A stretch of 64,000 nucleotides of DNA from Aeromicrobium piscarium (GTDB taxonomy: Bacteria > Actinomycetota > Actinomycetes > Propionibacteriales > Nocardioidaceae), in NCBI RefSeq assembly GCF_007421815.1, contig NZ_VLNT01000003.1, forward strand, positions 186,001 to 250,000. Direction: 5' to 3'. Below the pieces are notes generated by a model. That model was not told the DNA's origin and made no database searches. It saw only the letters and a list, made by a program, of their open reading frames with translations. A program made the translations under genes and the position numbers. Positions within the stretch are counted from its first letter, which is position 1, and each line of letters begins with the position of its first letter. This document shows positions 7,104 through 16,766 of this stretch, in pieces.

Positions 7104-8691
7104 TCAGATCGAAGTAGCTGTCGGACCAGATGTCCTCGTCGCCATCGGGCAGCAGGAGGACACGATCGGGATCCAGGGCGGCCACTGCGCCTTCGTCGTG
7201 GGTCACCAGGATGATCGCGCCCTCATAGGAGCGGATCGCCCCGAGGACCTCCTCGCGTGAGGCGGGATCGAGGTTATTGGTCGGCTCGTCGAGCAGCAGG
7301 ACATTGGCCTTCGAGACGATCAGGCTCGCCAGCGCCAACCGGGTCTTCTCCCCGCCGGACAGCACCGCGGCCGGCTTCGCGACATCATCGCCGGTGAACA
7401 GGAACTGGCCCAGGACACTGCGTGCCTCGGTCTCCGTGAGCTCGGGGGCCGCCCGCTGCATGTTGTCGAGGATCGTGCGGCTGGTGTCGAGGGTCTCGTG
7501 CTCCTGCGCGTAGTAGCCGAGCTTGAGTCCGTGACCGGGCTGGATTTCGCCGGTGTCGGCCTTGTCCATGTCGCCGAGGATCCGCAGCAGCGTCGTCTTC
7601 CCGGCACCGTTGAGGCCGAGGATCACGACGCGACTGCCGCGATCGATGGCCAGGTCGACGTCCATGAAGACCTCCAGCGAACCGTAGGACTTCGAGAGCC
7701 CCTCGGCCATGAGCGGGGTCTTGCCGCAGGGCGCCGGCTTGGGGAACCCGATCTTGGCGACCTTCTCGGTCTGCCGCTCGTCCTCGAGCCCCGCCATCAT
7801 CTTCTCGGCGCGCTTGATCATGTTCTGCGCGGCGACCGCCTTGGTGGCCTTGGCGCGCATCTTCTCAGCCTGTTGCAGCAACCGCTCGGCGGTCTTCACC
7901 GTGTTGGCGCGTTCGCGCCTGCGCCGTTCCTCGTCCGCCTCGCGCTGCTTCAGGTAGGCTTTCCAGCCCATGTTGTAGATATCGATGACCTGACGGTTGC
8001 CGTCGAGGTAGAAGACCTTGTTCACCGTCGTCTCGATCAGGTCGACATCGTGGCTGATGACGATGAAGCCCCCGGAGAAATCGGCGAGGAACTGACGTAG
8101 CCAGACGATCGAGTCGTGGTCGAGGTGGTTCGTGGGCTCGTCGAGCAGGAGGATCTCCGCATCGGAGAACAGGATGCGGGCGAGCTCCACCCGGCGGCGC
8201 TGACCGCCCGAGAGAGTGCTGAGCGGCTGCTCCAGGATGCGCTCGGGAAGGGCGAGGGACATCGCCATCGCATCGGCCTCGGACTCCGCCGCGTAACCGC
8301 CCGCGGACTGGAAGTCGGCATCGGCGGCGGCATAGCGCTTCATGCCGCGCTCGGCGACTTCCGGATCGGCGGAGGCCATCTCCTCTTCGGCCGTACGTAG
8401 CCGACGCATCGCGTCGTCGAGTCCACGGACCGACAGGATGCGGTTGCGTGCGCTCACCGTCATGTCGTCGACCCGCGGGTCTTGGGGTAGATAGCCGACG
8501 GAGCCGGTACGGCTGATGCTGCCGGCCGAGGGCTCTCCCCCGGCCCCCGCGAGCATCTTGGTCAAGGTGGTCTTGCCCGCTCCGTTGCGGCCGACCAGGC
8601 CGATCTTGTCGCCTTTGGCGACGCGGAACGAGACATCAGACATCAGGACGCGGGCGCCGAAACGCAGCTCCACGCCGGAAGCGGTGATCAC
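7090..8691 (-). CDS. ABC-F family ATPase (ribosome-associated, antibiotic-resistance type)
   Basis: Two ATP-binding cassettes in one 533-residue chain without membrane segments, as in ABC-F translation factors. Walker A motifs are GRNGAGKTT and GLNGAGKTT; signatures are LSGGQRRR and LSGGEKTR. Between them lies the charged linker (about residues 230-300, rich in Lys, Arg and Glu) that reaches into the ribosomal E or P site in this family. GTG 8691 is chosen because the protein then begins MITASGVELRFG as in relatives, and GGAG lies 6 nt upstream; the open frame extends further without support. M. tuberculosis has a similar gene near its suf operon, from memory. Confidence 0.9.
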   Translation of the reverse strand: MITASGVELRFGARVLMSDVSFRVAKGDKIGLVGRNGAGKTTLTKMLAGAGGEPSAGSISRTGSVGYLPQDPRVDDMTVSARNRILSVRGLDDAMRRLRTAEEEMASADPEVAERGMKRYAAADADFQSAGGYAAESEADAMAMSLALPERILEQPLSTLSGGQRRRVELARILFSDAEILLLDEPTNHLDHDSIVWLRQFLADFSGGFIVISHDVDLIETTVNKVFYLDGNRQVIDIYNMGWKAYLKQREADEERRRRERANTVKTAERLLQQAEKMRAKATKAVAAQNMIKRAEKMMAGLEDERQTEKVAKIGFPKPAPCGKTPLMAEGLSKSYGSLEVFMDVDLAIDRGSRVVILGLNGAGKTTLLRILGDMDKADTGEIQPGHGLKLGYYAQEHETLDTSRTILDNMQRAAPELTETEARSVLGQFLFTGDDVAKPAAVLSGGEKTRLALASLIVSKANVLLLDEPTNNLDPASREEVLGAIRSYEGAIILVTHDEGAVAALDPDRVLLLPDGDEDIWSDSYFDLISLA

Positions 8692-8733
8692 GGGGTTCTC
8701 CAGAGGACATGAGGGGACGGCTAGGACGACACA

Positions 8734-8754
8734 CGGCATCGGCGGACGATGCCG
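8734..8754 (-). terminator. Possible terminator of the suf operon
   Basis: CGGCATCG (8734-8741) and CGATGCCG (8747-8754) form a perfect 8-bp stem with a 5-nt loop, between the sufT stop and the ABC-F start. It is about 155 nt beyond sufT, so assignment is tentative. A stretch at 8871-8890 resembles half of the hairpin family seen at 48.5 kb. Confidence 0.35.
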
Positions 8755-8908
8755 GACCGTCACTCTCTCTGGATCAGCACCGGATCATTCTACCGACCGG
8801 GCCCACGGGACCCACGTCGGCCACCGGAAAGAGGGGGCGGCGGGCCACCACACACCCGGTGATGGAGATGCGTGATGACTCACCACCCGCCTGCAGCACT
8901 GGCGGACC

Positions 8909-9268
8909 TCAGCCGATATTGAAGCCGAGGGCGCGCAACATCTCGCGGCCGTCATCGGTGATCTTGTCCGGGCCCCACGGCGGCATCCAGACCCAGTCGA
9001 TACGGAACTCGTTGACGATGCCGTCGAGCGCGGCACGGGTCTGGTCCTCGATGACATCGGTCAGCGGGCAGGCCGCCGAGGTGAGGGTCATCTGCAGCAC
9101 CGCATTGCTGTGGTCGTCGACGTGTGCGCCGTAGACCAGGCCGAGATCCACGACATTGATGCCGAGCTCGGGATCGACGACGTCCTTCATCGCCTCGATG
9201 ACGTCATCGGAGCTGGTGGGCTTGGGGCTGGTGTCGACCTGAGGCAGATCGGAATGGTCGGTCGTCAT
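8909..9268 (-). CDS. sufT: MIP18/DUF59 family Fe-S assembly factor
   Basis: SufT proteins aid maturation or delivery of Fe-S clusters. The 119-residue chain has the DUF59 core: DPELGINVVDLGLVY (about residues 32-46), the conserved cysteine in TSAACPLTD, and a WMPPWGPDKI-like end with the aromatic-Pro motif. ATG 9268 is chosen over an upstream in-frame ATG at 9289, which would overlap sufU. It is the last gene of the suf operon, 4 nt after sufU. Confidence 0.88.
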   Translation of the reverse strand: MTTDHSDLPQVDTSPKPTSSDDVIEAMKDVVDPELGINVVDLGLVYGAHVDDHSNAVLQMTLTSAACPLTDVIEDQTRAALDGIVNEFRIDWVWMPPWGPDKITDDGREMLRALGFNIG

Positions 9269-9272
9269 GGTG

Positions 9273-9749
9273 TCACTTGCCTCTCTCATGGGACACGGTC
9301 TGATCGGAGCCGGCGAGCGCCTGGGAGGTGGCGTCCTTCCACGCCATCCACCCCAGCAGCGCACATTTCACGCGAGCCGGGAACTGCGCCACGCCGGCGA
9401 AGGCGATGCCATCCTCGAGCACCTCCTCATCGGGGGTGACCTGGCCACGGCCGTGCATCACCTCGGTGAAGGCGTCGAGCACGCGCATCGCCTCCTCGAC
9501 GGTCTTGCCCGGCAGCAGGTCGTACAGCACGGAGGCCGAAGCCTGGCTGATGGAACAGCCCTCGGCATCGTAGGAGATGTCAGCCACGCGGTCGCCGTCC
9601 AGATGCACCCGCAGGGTGATCTCGTCGCCGCAGGTGGGGTTGACGTGATGGACCTCGGCCTCGTACGGCTCGCGCAATCCGGCGCCGTGGGGGTTCTTGT
9701 AGTGGTCCAGGATGATCTCCTGGTACATCGCATCGACGTCCATGCTCAT
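9273..9749 (-). CDS. sufU: SufU-type scaffold / sulfur-transfer partner of SufS
   Basis: In Gram-positive Suf systems SufU is a zinc protein that accepts persulfide sulfur from SufS. The three conserved cysteines are present: Cys40 (PTCGDE), Cys65 (EGCSIS) and Cys129 (VKCALL). The insertion typical of SufU (absent from IscU) is seen between residues 95 and 120. The length is 158 residues. The ATG at 9749 overlaps the sufS stop by 4 nt (ATGA), implying coupled translation. Confidence 0.93.
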   Translation of the reverse strand: MSMDVDAMYQEIILDHYKNPHGAGLREPYEAEVHHVNPTCGDEITLRVHLDGDRVADISYDAEGCSISQASASVLYDLLPGKTVEEAMRVLDAFTEVMHGRGQVTPDEEVLEDGIAFAGVAQFPARVKCALLGWMAWKDATSQALAGSDQTVSHERGK

Positions 9750-10983
9750 CCCACCTTGAAGTACTGCTGGGTGTAGCGGATCGCCTCGGCGAGGGCGTCG
9801 ATCTCGGCCTCGGTCGTGTAGAGGTAGAACGAGGCTCGAGTCGTCGACTGCACGCCGAAGCGCCGATGGGCCGGCTTGGCGCAGTGGTGCCCGGCTCGCA
9901 CGGCGACACCGCGCGAGTCGAGCAGCTGCGCGACATCGTGCGGATGGACGCCGTCGAGGGTGAAGCTCACCGCTCCCCCGCGGTCGACCGCCTCGGACGG
10001 GCCGACCACCGTGAGGCCGTCGATCTCCTGCAACCGTCCGAGCGCATAGGCGGTGATCGCCTGCTCGTGCGCCGCGATGTTCTCCATGCCGATCGCCGAC
10101 AGGTAGTCGACGGCGGCACCGAGACCGACCGACTGCGCGATCGGCGGTGTCCCCGCCTCGAATCGGTGCGGCGGCGCGGCGAAGGTGCTCCGCTCCATCG
10201 ACACCGTCTCGATCATCTCGCCGCCGCCGAGGAAGGGCGGCAGCGAGGCGAGCAGGTCGTAACGCCCCCACAGCACGCCGATACCGGTCGGACCGACCAT
10301 CTTGTGACCGGTGAAGGCCACGAAATCGGCTCCCAGGGAGGAGACGTCCACGGGGAGCTGCGGGACCGCCTGTGAGGCGTCCACCGCGACCAGCGCACCG
10401 ACCTGGTGCGCACGGGCAATGACGACGTCCAGCGGGTTGATGGTGCCGAGCATGTTCGACACCCAGGTCAGCGAGACGATCTTGGTGCGCTCGGTGACCA
10501 GCGACTCGAGGTCGTCCAGATCCAAGCGTCCCTCGTCCGTGACGCCGAACCAGCGCAGCGTCGCGCCCGTGCGCTCGGCGAGGAGCTGCCACGGGACGAT
10601 ATTGGAGTGATGCTCCATCTCGGAGATGACGATCTCGTCGCCCTCCCCCACGATGCCGCCGTCCCCCAGCGTGCGAGCGATGAGGTTGAGCGCCTCGGAG
10701 GCGTTCTTGGTGAAGATCACCTCATCGCGCGACGGCGCGCCGATGAAAGCCGCGACCTTGTCCCGGCCGGTCTCGAAGGCCTCGGTGGCCTCCGCGCCGA
10801 GCTGGTGCATCGCGCGCGCCACATTGGCGTTGTGCTCCAGATAGTGCCGCTCGATCGCCTCGACGACCTGCCGCGGCTTCTGCGAGGTATTGGCCGAGTC
10901 GAGGTAGACCAGCGGCCGGTCGCCCGCGAGGGATCGCGCGAGGACCGGGAAGTCCTTGCGGATCGCCTCGACGTCGTAGCGGG

Positions 10984-10987
<4 letters not shown>
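9746..10987 (-). CDS. sufS: Cysteine desulfurase
   Basis: Type II PLP-dependent cysteine desulfurase that mobilises sulfur for Fe-S cluster assembly. The PLP lysine is Lys229 in FTGHKMVGPTG, and the cofactor-contacting His lies in SEMEHHSN. The catalytic Cys369 sits in AGHHCAKP on a short loop, as in SufS rather than IscS. The 413-residue length is standard. Both ends overlap their neighbours by 4 nt (sufC upstream, sufU downstream), so it is embedded in the coupled suf operon. Confidence 0.96.
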
Positions 10988-11748
<761 letters not shown>

Positions 11749-11752
11749 GCTC

Positions 11753-12076
11753 TCAGTTCTCGCTTTCGGTGGGGAGATCGACCCAGACGGTCTCTCCCTC
11801 GATCTTGGTGGCGTACACGGGGACGGGTTCGGTGGCCGGGAGGCTCAGCGCCTCACCGGTCCGCAGGTCGAAGCGGGAGCCGTGCAGGAAGCACTCGATG
11901 GTGCATCCCTCCACGTCGCCGTCCGACAGCGGGATCTCGGCATGCGAGCACCAGTCCTGGATGGCATAGACGTCGTCCCCCTGGCGGACCAGGGCGATGT
12001 CGACGCCGTCGACCTCGATGCCGAGCGCCGCGCCCTCCGGCACGTCGCCCAGCGGAGCGGCCTCTCTAAATGACAC
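11753..12076 (-). CDS. Rieske-type [2Fe-2S] ferredoxin within the suf operon
   Basis: Small 107-residue non-heme Rieske ferredoxin. Cluster ligands are Cys43-x-His45 (DWCSHAEIP) and Cys62-x2-His65 (ECFLHGSRFD). There is no export signal, so it is cytoplasmic and resembles ferredoxins of ring-hydroxylating dioxygenases. It lies between sufD (11-nt gap) and sufC (4-nt gap). It could supply electrons for cluster assembly, or be a client. This placement recurs in actinobacterial suf operons as far as I recall. Confidence 0.9.
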   Translation of the reverse strand: MSFREAAPLGDVPEGAALGIEVDGVDIALVRQGDDVYAIQDWCSHAEIPLSDGDVEGCTIECFLHGSRFDLRTGEALSLPATEPVPVYATKIEGETVWVDLPTESEN

Positions 12077-12087
12077 GGCGCGGCTCC

Positions 12088-13248
12088 TCAGGACTCCAGG
12101 CGACCGACGACGGTCGCCAGCTCGTCCTCGATCGCCGAGGTGAGCCGCTCCTGCAGGTCCTCGACGCCGATCCGGCGGATGATGTCATTGAAGAAGCCGT
12201 GCACGACGAGGCGACGAGCCTCGGTCTCCTCGATGCCGCGGCTCTGCAGGTAGAACAGGTGCTCGTCGTCGAAGCGACCGGTGGTCGACGCGTGCCCGGC
12301 ACCGGCGATCTCGCCGGTCTCGATCTCCAGATTGGGCACCGAGTCGGCCTTGGCGCCATCGGTCAGCACGAGGTTGTCGTTCTGCTCGAAGGTCTCGATG
12401 CCCTCGGCCACCTTGCGGATGAGCACATTGCCGATCCACACGGTGTGAGCGTCCTGACCCTGCAGCGCGCCCTTGTAGACGACATTGCTGCGCGTCTTGG
12501 GAGCGGTGTGATCGACGAACTGCCGGTGCTCGAGGTGCTGGCCGGCGTCGGCGAAGTAGACGCCGAACAGCTCAGCGCTGCCGCCCGTGCCCCGGTAGTC
12601 GACATTGGTCGAGGAGCGGACGAGATCGCCGCCGAGCGTGAACTCGAAGAACCGCACCTGCGCGTCACGCCCGACCGACACCCCGTTCTGCACGGCGTGC
12701 ACGGCGTCGTCCTCCCAGTCGGCGAGGCTGATCACCGTGAGCTGCGCGCCATCGCCCACCAGGTACGTGACGGTACTGCCGTAGGTGGCACTGCCGACAT
12801 GGTCGAGCAGCACGGTGGCCTTCGCGAAGGGCGCGACCTTGACGACCGTGTGACCCCACACGACCTGATCGCTGGCGGTGCCGGACCAATTCAACCGGAC
12901 CGGGGCGTCGAGTTCACCGTCGATGCTGAGCAGCGAGGCCTCGGGCGCATTCTCCACTGCGAGGGCGGCGAGCCGATCGAGCGGCGCGATGCCGCCGAGT
13001 GCCTTGGCCTCGTCACGCGAGATGGCGCTCAGGCTCGCGCCCTCGGGCAGTTCCTCCGTGAGGGCCAGCTTCGCCGCCGAGGCGGGGCCGTCGAGCAGAC
13101 CACGCAGCCGCTTGAGCGGCGTGAAGCGCCAGATCTCCTCCAAGCCGGTGGGCTTGGGGTGGGCCTCGACGTCGTACGACGGCTCGGGGTGCAGGTGGGA
13201 CTCGACATGCTCCAGCTCAAGGGCAGGCTCCAGGCCTGACGCGGCCAT
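12088..13248 (-). CDS. sufD: SufBCD scaffold subunit D
   Basis: Partner of SufB and SufC in the Fe-S assembly scaffold. The 386-residue chain has the SufB/D beta-helix core (about 150-340), ending with the conserved C-terminal helix region GHASTTGRFDDEHLFYLQSRG. ATG 13248 is preferred because AAGGAGG lies 5 nt upstream. An ATG at 13281 in the same frame would overlap the sufB stop (ATGA) and add 11 residues, so coupled initiation there is an alternative. Confidence 0.93.
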   Translation of the reverse strand: MAASGLEPALELEHVESHLHPEPSYDVEAHPKPTGLEEIWRFTPLKRLRGLLDGPASAAKLALTEELPEGASLSAISRDEAKALGGIAPLDRLAALAVENAPEASLLSIDGELDAPVRLNWSGTASDQVVWGHTVVKVAPFAKATVLLDHVGSATYGSTVTYLVGDGAQLTVISLADWEDDAVHAVQNGVSVGRDAQVRFFEFTLGGDLVRSSTNVDYRGTGGSAELFGVYFADAGQHLEHRQFVDHTAPKTRSNVVYKGALQGQDAHTVWIGNVLIRKVAEGIETFEQNDNLVLTDGAKADSVPNLEIETGEIAGAGHASTTGRFDDEHLFYLQSRGIEETEARRLVVHGFFNDIIRRIGVEDLQERLTSAIEDELATVVGRLES

Positions 13249-13277
13249 GGAGGCCTCCTTCTCAACAACTGTAGGCA

Positions 13278-14714
13278 TCATCCGACAGCACCCTCCATTT
13301 GCAGTTCGATGAGGCGGTTGAGCTCGAGGGCGTACTCCATCGGCAGCTCGCGGGCGATCGGCTCGACGAAGCCGCGGACGATCATCGCCATCGCCTCGTC
13401 CTCCTCCATGCCGCGCGACATGAAGTAGAAGAGCTGGTCCTCGCTGACCTTGGAGACGGTGGCCTCGTGGCCGAGCGTCACATCGTCCTCGCGAACGTCG
13501 ACATAGGGGTAGGTGTCCGAGCGGCTGATCTGATCGACCAGCAGGGCATCGCACTTGACGGTGCTGGCCGAGTGCTCGGCACCGTCCAGCACCTGCAGCA
13601 GACCGCGGTAGGACGTGCGACCGCCACCGCGGGCGACGGACTTGGACAGGATCGAGCTCGAGGTCCGCGGCGCGGCGTGCACCATCTTGGCGCCGGTGTC
13701 CTGGTACTGGTCGACGCCGGCGAAGGCGATCGACAGCGTCTCACCGCGGGCGTGCTCGCCCATCAGGTAGACCGCCGGGTACTTCATCGTCACCTTGGAG
13801 CCGATATTGCCGTCAATCCACTCCATCGTGGCGCCCTCCTCACAGGTGGCGCGCTTGGTGACCAGGTTGTACACATTGTTCGACCAGTTCTGGATCGTGG
13901 TGTACCGCACCCGGGCGTTCTTCTTGACGATGATCTCGACGACCGCCGAGTGCAGCGAGTCGCTGGAGTAGATCGGCGCGGTGCAACCCTCGACGTAGTG
14001 CACGTACGAGTCCTCGTCGGCGATGATGAGGGTGCGCTCGAACTGGCCCATGTTCTCGGTGTTGATCCGGAAGTAGGCCTGCAACGGGATGTCGACGTGG
14101 ACGCCCTTGGGCACGTAGATGAACGATCCGCCGGACCACACCGCCGTGTTGAGCGCGGCGAACTTGTTGTCGCCGGTCGGGATGACGGTGCCGAAGTACT
14201 CCTCGAAGATCTCCGGATGCTCCTTGAGGGCCGTGTCGGTGTCCAGGAACAGCACGCCCTGGGCCTCGAGGTCCTCGCGGATCGAGTGGTAGACAACCTC
14301 GGACTCGTACTGCGCGGCGACGCCGGCGACGAGGCGCTGCTTCTCCGCCTCGGGGATGCCGAGCTTGTCGTAGGTGTTCTTGATGTCCTCGGGAAGGTCC
14401 TCCCAGCTTTGGGCCTGCTTCTCCGAGGAGCGCACGAAGTACTTGATGTTGTCGAAGTCGATACCGGTGAGATCGGCGCCCCACGTCGGCATGGGCTTGC
14501 GCTCGAAGAGCTTGAGTCCCTTCAATCTCCGCTGGAGCATCCAGTCGGGCTCGTCCTTCTTGCCCGAGATGTCGCGGACGATCGACTCATTCAGGCCGCG
14601 CTTCGCGGTCGCGCCGGCGACATCGGGATCGGCCCAGCCGAACTCGTAGTTGCCGACCTCCTTCAGACCGGGATTGAGCTCCTCGATCTGGTTGGTCTCG
14701 TGCGTCGTGGTCAT
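13278..14714 (-). CDS. sufB: SufBCD scaffold subunit B
   Basis: Main scaffold subunit on which the Fe-S cluster is built. Length 478 residues. Family blocks are visible: [14 protein letters not shown], the Cys in [19 protein letters not shown], and the C-terminal [23 protein letters not shown] 14714 overlaps the stop of sufR by 4 nt (ATGA), so regulator and scaffold are translationally coupled. Confidence 0.97.
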   Translation of the reverse strand: MTTTHETNQIEELNPGLKEVGNYEFGWADPDVAGATAKRGLNESIVRDISGKKDEPDWMLQRRLKGLKLFERKPMPTWGADLTGIDFDNIKYFVRSSEKQAQSWEDLPEDIKNTYDKLGIPEAEKQRLVAGVAAQYESEVVYHSIREDLEAQGVLFLDTDTALKEHPEIFEEYFGTVIPTGDNKFAALNTAVWSGGSFIYVPKGVHVDIPLQAYFRINTENMGQFERTLIIADEDSYVHYVEGCTAPIYSSDSLHSAVVEIIVKKNARVRYTTIQNWSNNVYNLVTKRATCEEGATMEWIDGNIGSKVTMKYPAVYLMGEHARGETLSIAFAGVDQYQDTGAKMVHAAPRTSSSILSKSVARGGGRTSYRGLLQVLDGAEHSASTVKCDALLVDQISRSDTYPYVDVREDDVTLGHEATVSKVSEDQLFYFMSRGMEEDEAMAMIVRGFVEPIARELPMEYALELNRLIELQMEGAVG

Positions 14715-15403
14715 GACGACACCCTCTCTGATGTGGGGGCTTTCGGAAGATGGGTGGTGCACACACCATCGCCGTGGGCGATCGTGGCGAGCCGTTGGAC
14801 ATGGGTGCCCAGCAGTTCGGCGAAGAGTTCGGTCTCGGCATCGCAGAGCTGGGGGAACTCACCCGCCACGTGCGCGACGGGGCAATGGTGCTGGCACATC
14901 TGCTCGCCCGCGGGCGAGCTGCTGACGGAGGCGGCGAAGCCGTCCTCGGTCAGAGCATGGGCGAGGAGCTGAGCACGCTCCTCGGTGGTATCGACCGAGG
15001 CGAGCAGACCTCGATAGCGTTCCTCGAGTCCGGCCAGCCGGAACCGGGCGAAGGCCTTGACGGCGTCATCGCCGCCGGTGGCGTGCAGGTATCGCAGCGC
15101 CTCGGCGGCGAGATCGTCGTAGCCCTGGGTGAACTGGTCGCGTCCGGCATCAGTGAGCACGAAGACGCGAGCCGGCCGGCCGCGACGGCGTTGGCCGACG
15201 ATCCGTTCCTCGCGGGCGGTGATGAGGCCCTGCTCCAGGAGAGCGTCGAGGTGGCGGCGGACGGCGGCAGGCGTGAGATCCAGGTGCTCGGCCAGGCTCG
15301 CGGCGGTCGACGCTCCGTGCGCCAGGAGGGATTCGGCCACCCGCAGACGCGTCGGGGCATCGTCGTTCGACGACGTCGCCTCCGGTGTCTGCACGTTTTT
15401 CAC
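14711..15403 (-). CDS. sufR: SufR-like Fe-S-sensing repressor of the suf operon
   Basis: Winged-helix regulator of 230 residues. Residues 17-75 form the DNA-binding domain ([17 protein letters not shown] recognition helix) with the basic wing [11 protein letters not shown]. The C-terminal half has cysteines at 170, 174, 187 and 215; three of them, in C-x3-C-x12-C spacing, are likely ligands of a [4Fe-4S] cluster. In mycobacteria SufR senses iron, nitric oxide or oxidative damage through this cluster and represses its own operon. GTG 15403 lies inside the predicted operator, so the mRNA is probably leaderless. It is first gene of the suf operon. Confidence 0.92.
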   Translation of the reverse strand: MKNVQTPEATSSNDDAPTRLRVAESLLAHGASTAASLAEHLDLTPAAVRRHLDALLEQGLITAREERIVGQRRRGRPARVFVLTDAGRDQFTQGYDDLAAEALRYLHATGGDDAVKAFARFRLAGLEERYRGLLASVDTTEERAQLLAHALTEDGFAASVSSSPAGEQMCQHHCPVAHVAGEFPQLCDAETELFAELLGTHVQRLATIAHGDGVCTTHLPKAPTSERVSS

Positions 15404-15439
15404 AACACCAGTGTGCCGTTATTCATTCCTGCTATTCAA
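15400..15439 (-). promoter_or_regulatory. suf operon promoter with SufR operator overlapping the start codon
   Basis: On the minus strand TTGAAT (15439-15434) and CACACT (15415-15410) are separated by 18 nt, and the hexamer ends 6 nt before GTG 15403. ACACTGGTGTTGTGA (15414-15400) fits ACACT-N5-TGTGA, the palindrome I recall for M. tuberculosis SufR. The operator therefore covers the -10 box and the start codon. Confidence 0.7.
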
Positions 15440-15604
15440 CGAAGGATGGCCTTACCCGGCGTGCCGTGGCGGACGCATTGGTCACCGCGGGAAGGCCGGT
15501 GCCGCCAGAGTCGGTCCGGGCCGCGCCCGCGACGACATCGCGGGCCTCTCACCCGCGCACCGGCGATACCGCCCGGCAGCGCGACCGCGGCGCTATCGTG
15601 AGGC

Positions 15605-16663
15605 ATGGCCAGTCCCGCCGCACATGTCGACGCCGGTGGACGCGAGGTACGCGTCTCCAGCCCCGATCGGATCATTTTCGAAGCGACCGATCTCACACCG
15701 GACATCACCAAGCTCGAGGTCGTCGAGTACGTCGTGCGTGTCGGTGACGGGCTCATGCGCGCGCTCCGTGAGCGGCCCACGACACTCGAACGCTGGCCCA
15801 AAGGCGTCCGAGAGGGTATGGAGCTGTCGACGCGCCAGGACAACCACGGCGACGCCTTCTATCAGAAGCGTGTTCCTAAAGGCGCGCCCGACTACGTCGA
15901 GACGGTGCGGATCAACTTCCCCTCGGGACGCCGCGCCGACGAGATCTGCCCGACGGAGATCGCCGTCGCCGCCTGGGCGGCCCACATGGGCACGATCACC
16001 TTCCATCCCTGGCCGGTGCGCCGCGCGGACGTCGACCGTCCCGATGAGCTGCGCATCGACCTCGACCCGCAGCCGGGCACGGACTTCCACGATGCCCAGC
16101 GGGTGGCCCGCAGCGCCAAGGAGCTGCTGGAAGAGATCGGGATGCGCGGATTCGCTAAGACCAGCGGCAATCGCGGCGTGCACGTGTTCGTCCGGATCGA
16201 GCCACGCTGGACGTTCACCGACGTCCGCCACGCGGCGCTCGCCTTCGGGCGCGAGCTGTCGCGCCGCGACGACCGGGTCACGACGGCCTGGTGGAAGGAG
16301 GAGCGAGGCGAGCGGATCTTCGTCGACTTCAACCAGAACGCGCGTGACCGCACGATCGCCAGCGCCTACAGTCTGCGCCCCAAGCCCGGGGCGCCGGTCT
16401 CGACACCCTTGACCTGGGACGAGCTGTTCGACCTCGACGATCCCCGGACCTTGAACCTCACGACCGTGCCGGCGCTGCTGGAGCGACGCCCCGATGCCTG
16501 GTCCTCGATCGACGACGAGGCGTTCAGCCTGGAGACCTTGCTGGAGTGGTACGCCCGCGATGAGGAGAACGGGGAGGGCGAGATGCCCTATCCCCCGGAC
16601 TACCCCAAGATGCCCGGCGAGCCCCGGCGGGTTCAGCCCTCCAAGGCCCGCAGTGACGAGTGA
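15605..16663 (+). CDS. Stand-alone LigD-type polymerase (archaeo-eukaryotic primase superfamily)
   Basis: DNA/RNA polymerase of the kind that forms the PolDom of LigD, used in end-joining or gap-filling repair. Metal-binding Asp152 and Asp154 lie in DLDPQPG, nucleotide-binding SGNRGVHV at 187-194, and the third acidic residue in FVDFNQN (Asp241). The chain is 352 residues, with no ligase or phosphoesterase domain attached, so it is a split LigD component. TATCGT ends 5 nt before ATG 15605. It converges on an ATP-dependent ligase gene. No Ku gene is visible in the window. Confidence 0.92.
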   Translation: MASPAAHVDAGGREVRVSSPDRIIFEATDLTPDITKLEVVEYVVRVGDGLMRALRERPTTLERWPKGVREGMELSTRQDNHGDAFYQKRVPKGAPDYVETVRINFPSGRRADEICPTEIAVAAWAAHMGTITFHPWPVRRADVDRPDELRIDLDPQPGTDFHDAQRVARSAKELLEEIGMRGFAKTSGNRGVHVFVRIEPRWTFTDVRHAALAFGRELSRRDDRVTTAWWKEERGERIFVDFNQNARDRTIASAYSLRPKPGAPVSTPLTWDELFDLDDPRTLNLTTVPALLERRPDAWSSIDDEAFSLETLLEWYARDEENGEGEMPYPPDYPKMPGEPRRVQPSKARSDE

Positions 16664-16694
16664 ACCTCGCCCGCTCCCGGCCATGCCCCGACGG

Positions 16695-16740
16695 AGGATG
16701 TGACTGCGGGGTTGCCCCAGCAACCGCGGAGTCACATCCT
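16695..16740. terminator. Hairpin between convergent polymerase and ligase genes
   Basis: Arms 16695-16715 and 16720-16740 pair over 21 bp with two mismatches, around a 4-nt loop. It lies between two convergent stops, consistent with a bidirectional terminator lacking a T-tract. Confidence 0.6.
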
Positions 16741-16766
16741 GCGTGCTTCACCTGCGCAGACCGAAC

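Noticed and set aside
9750-10592. Upstream extension of the sufU frame through sufS
   Set aside because: The extension is a shadow of sufS; SufU homology starts at ATG 9749, which overlaps the sufS stop.
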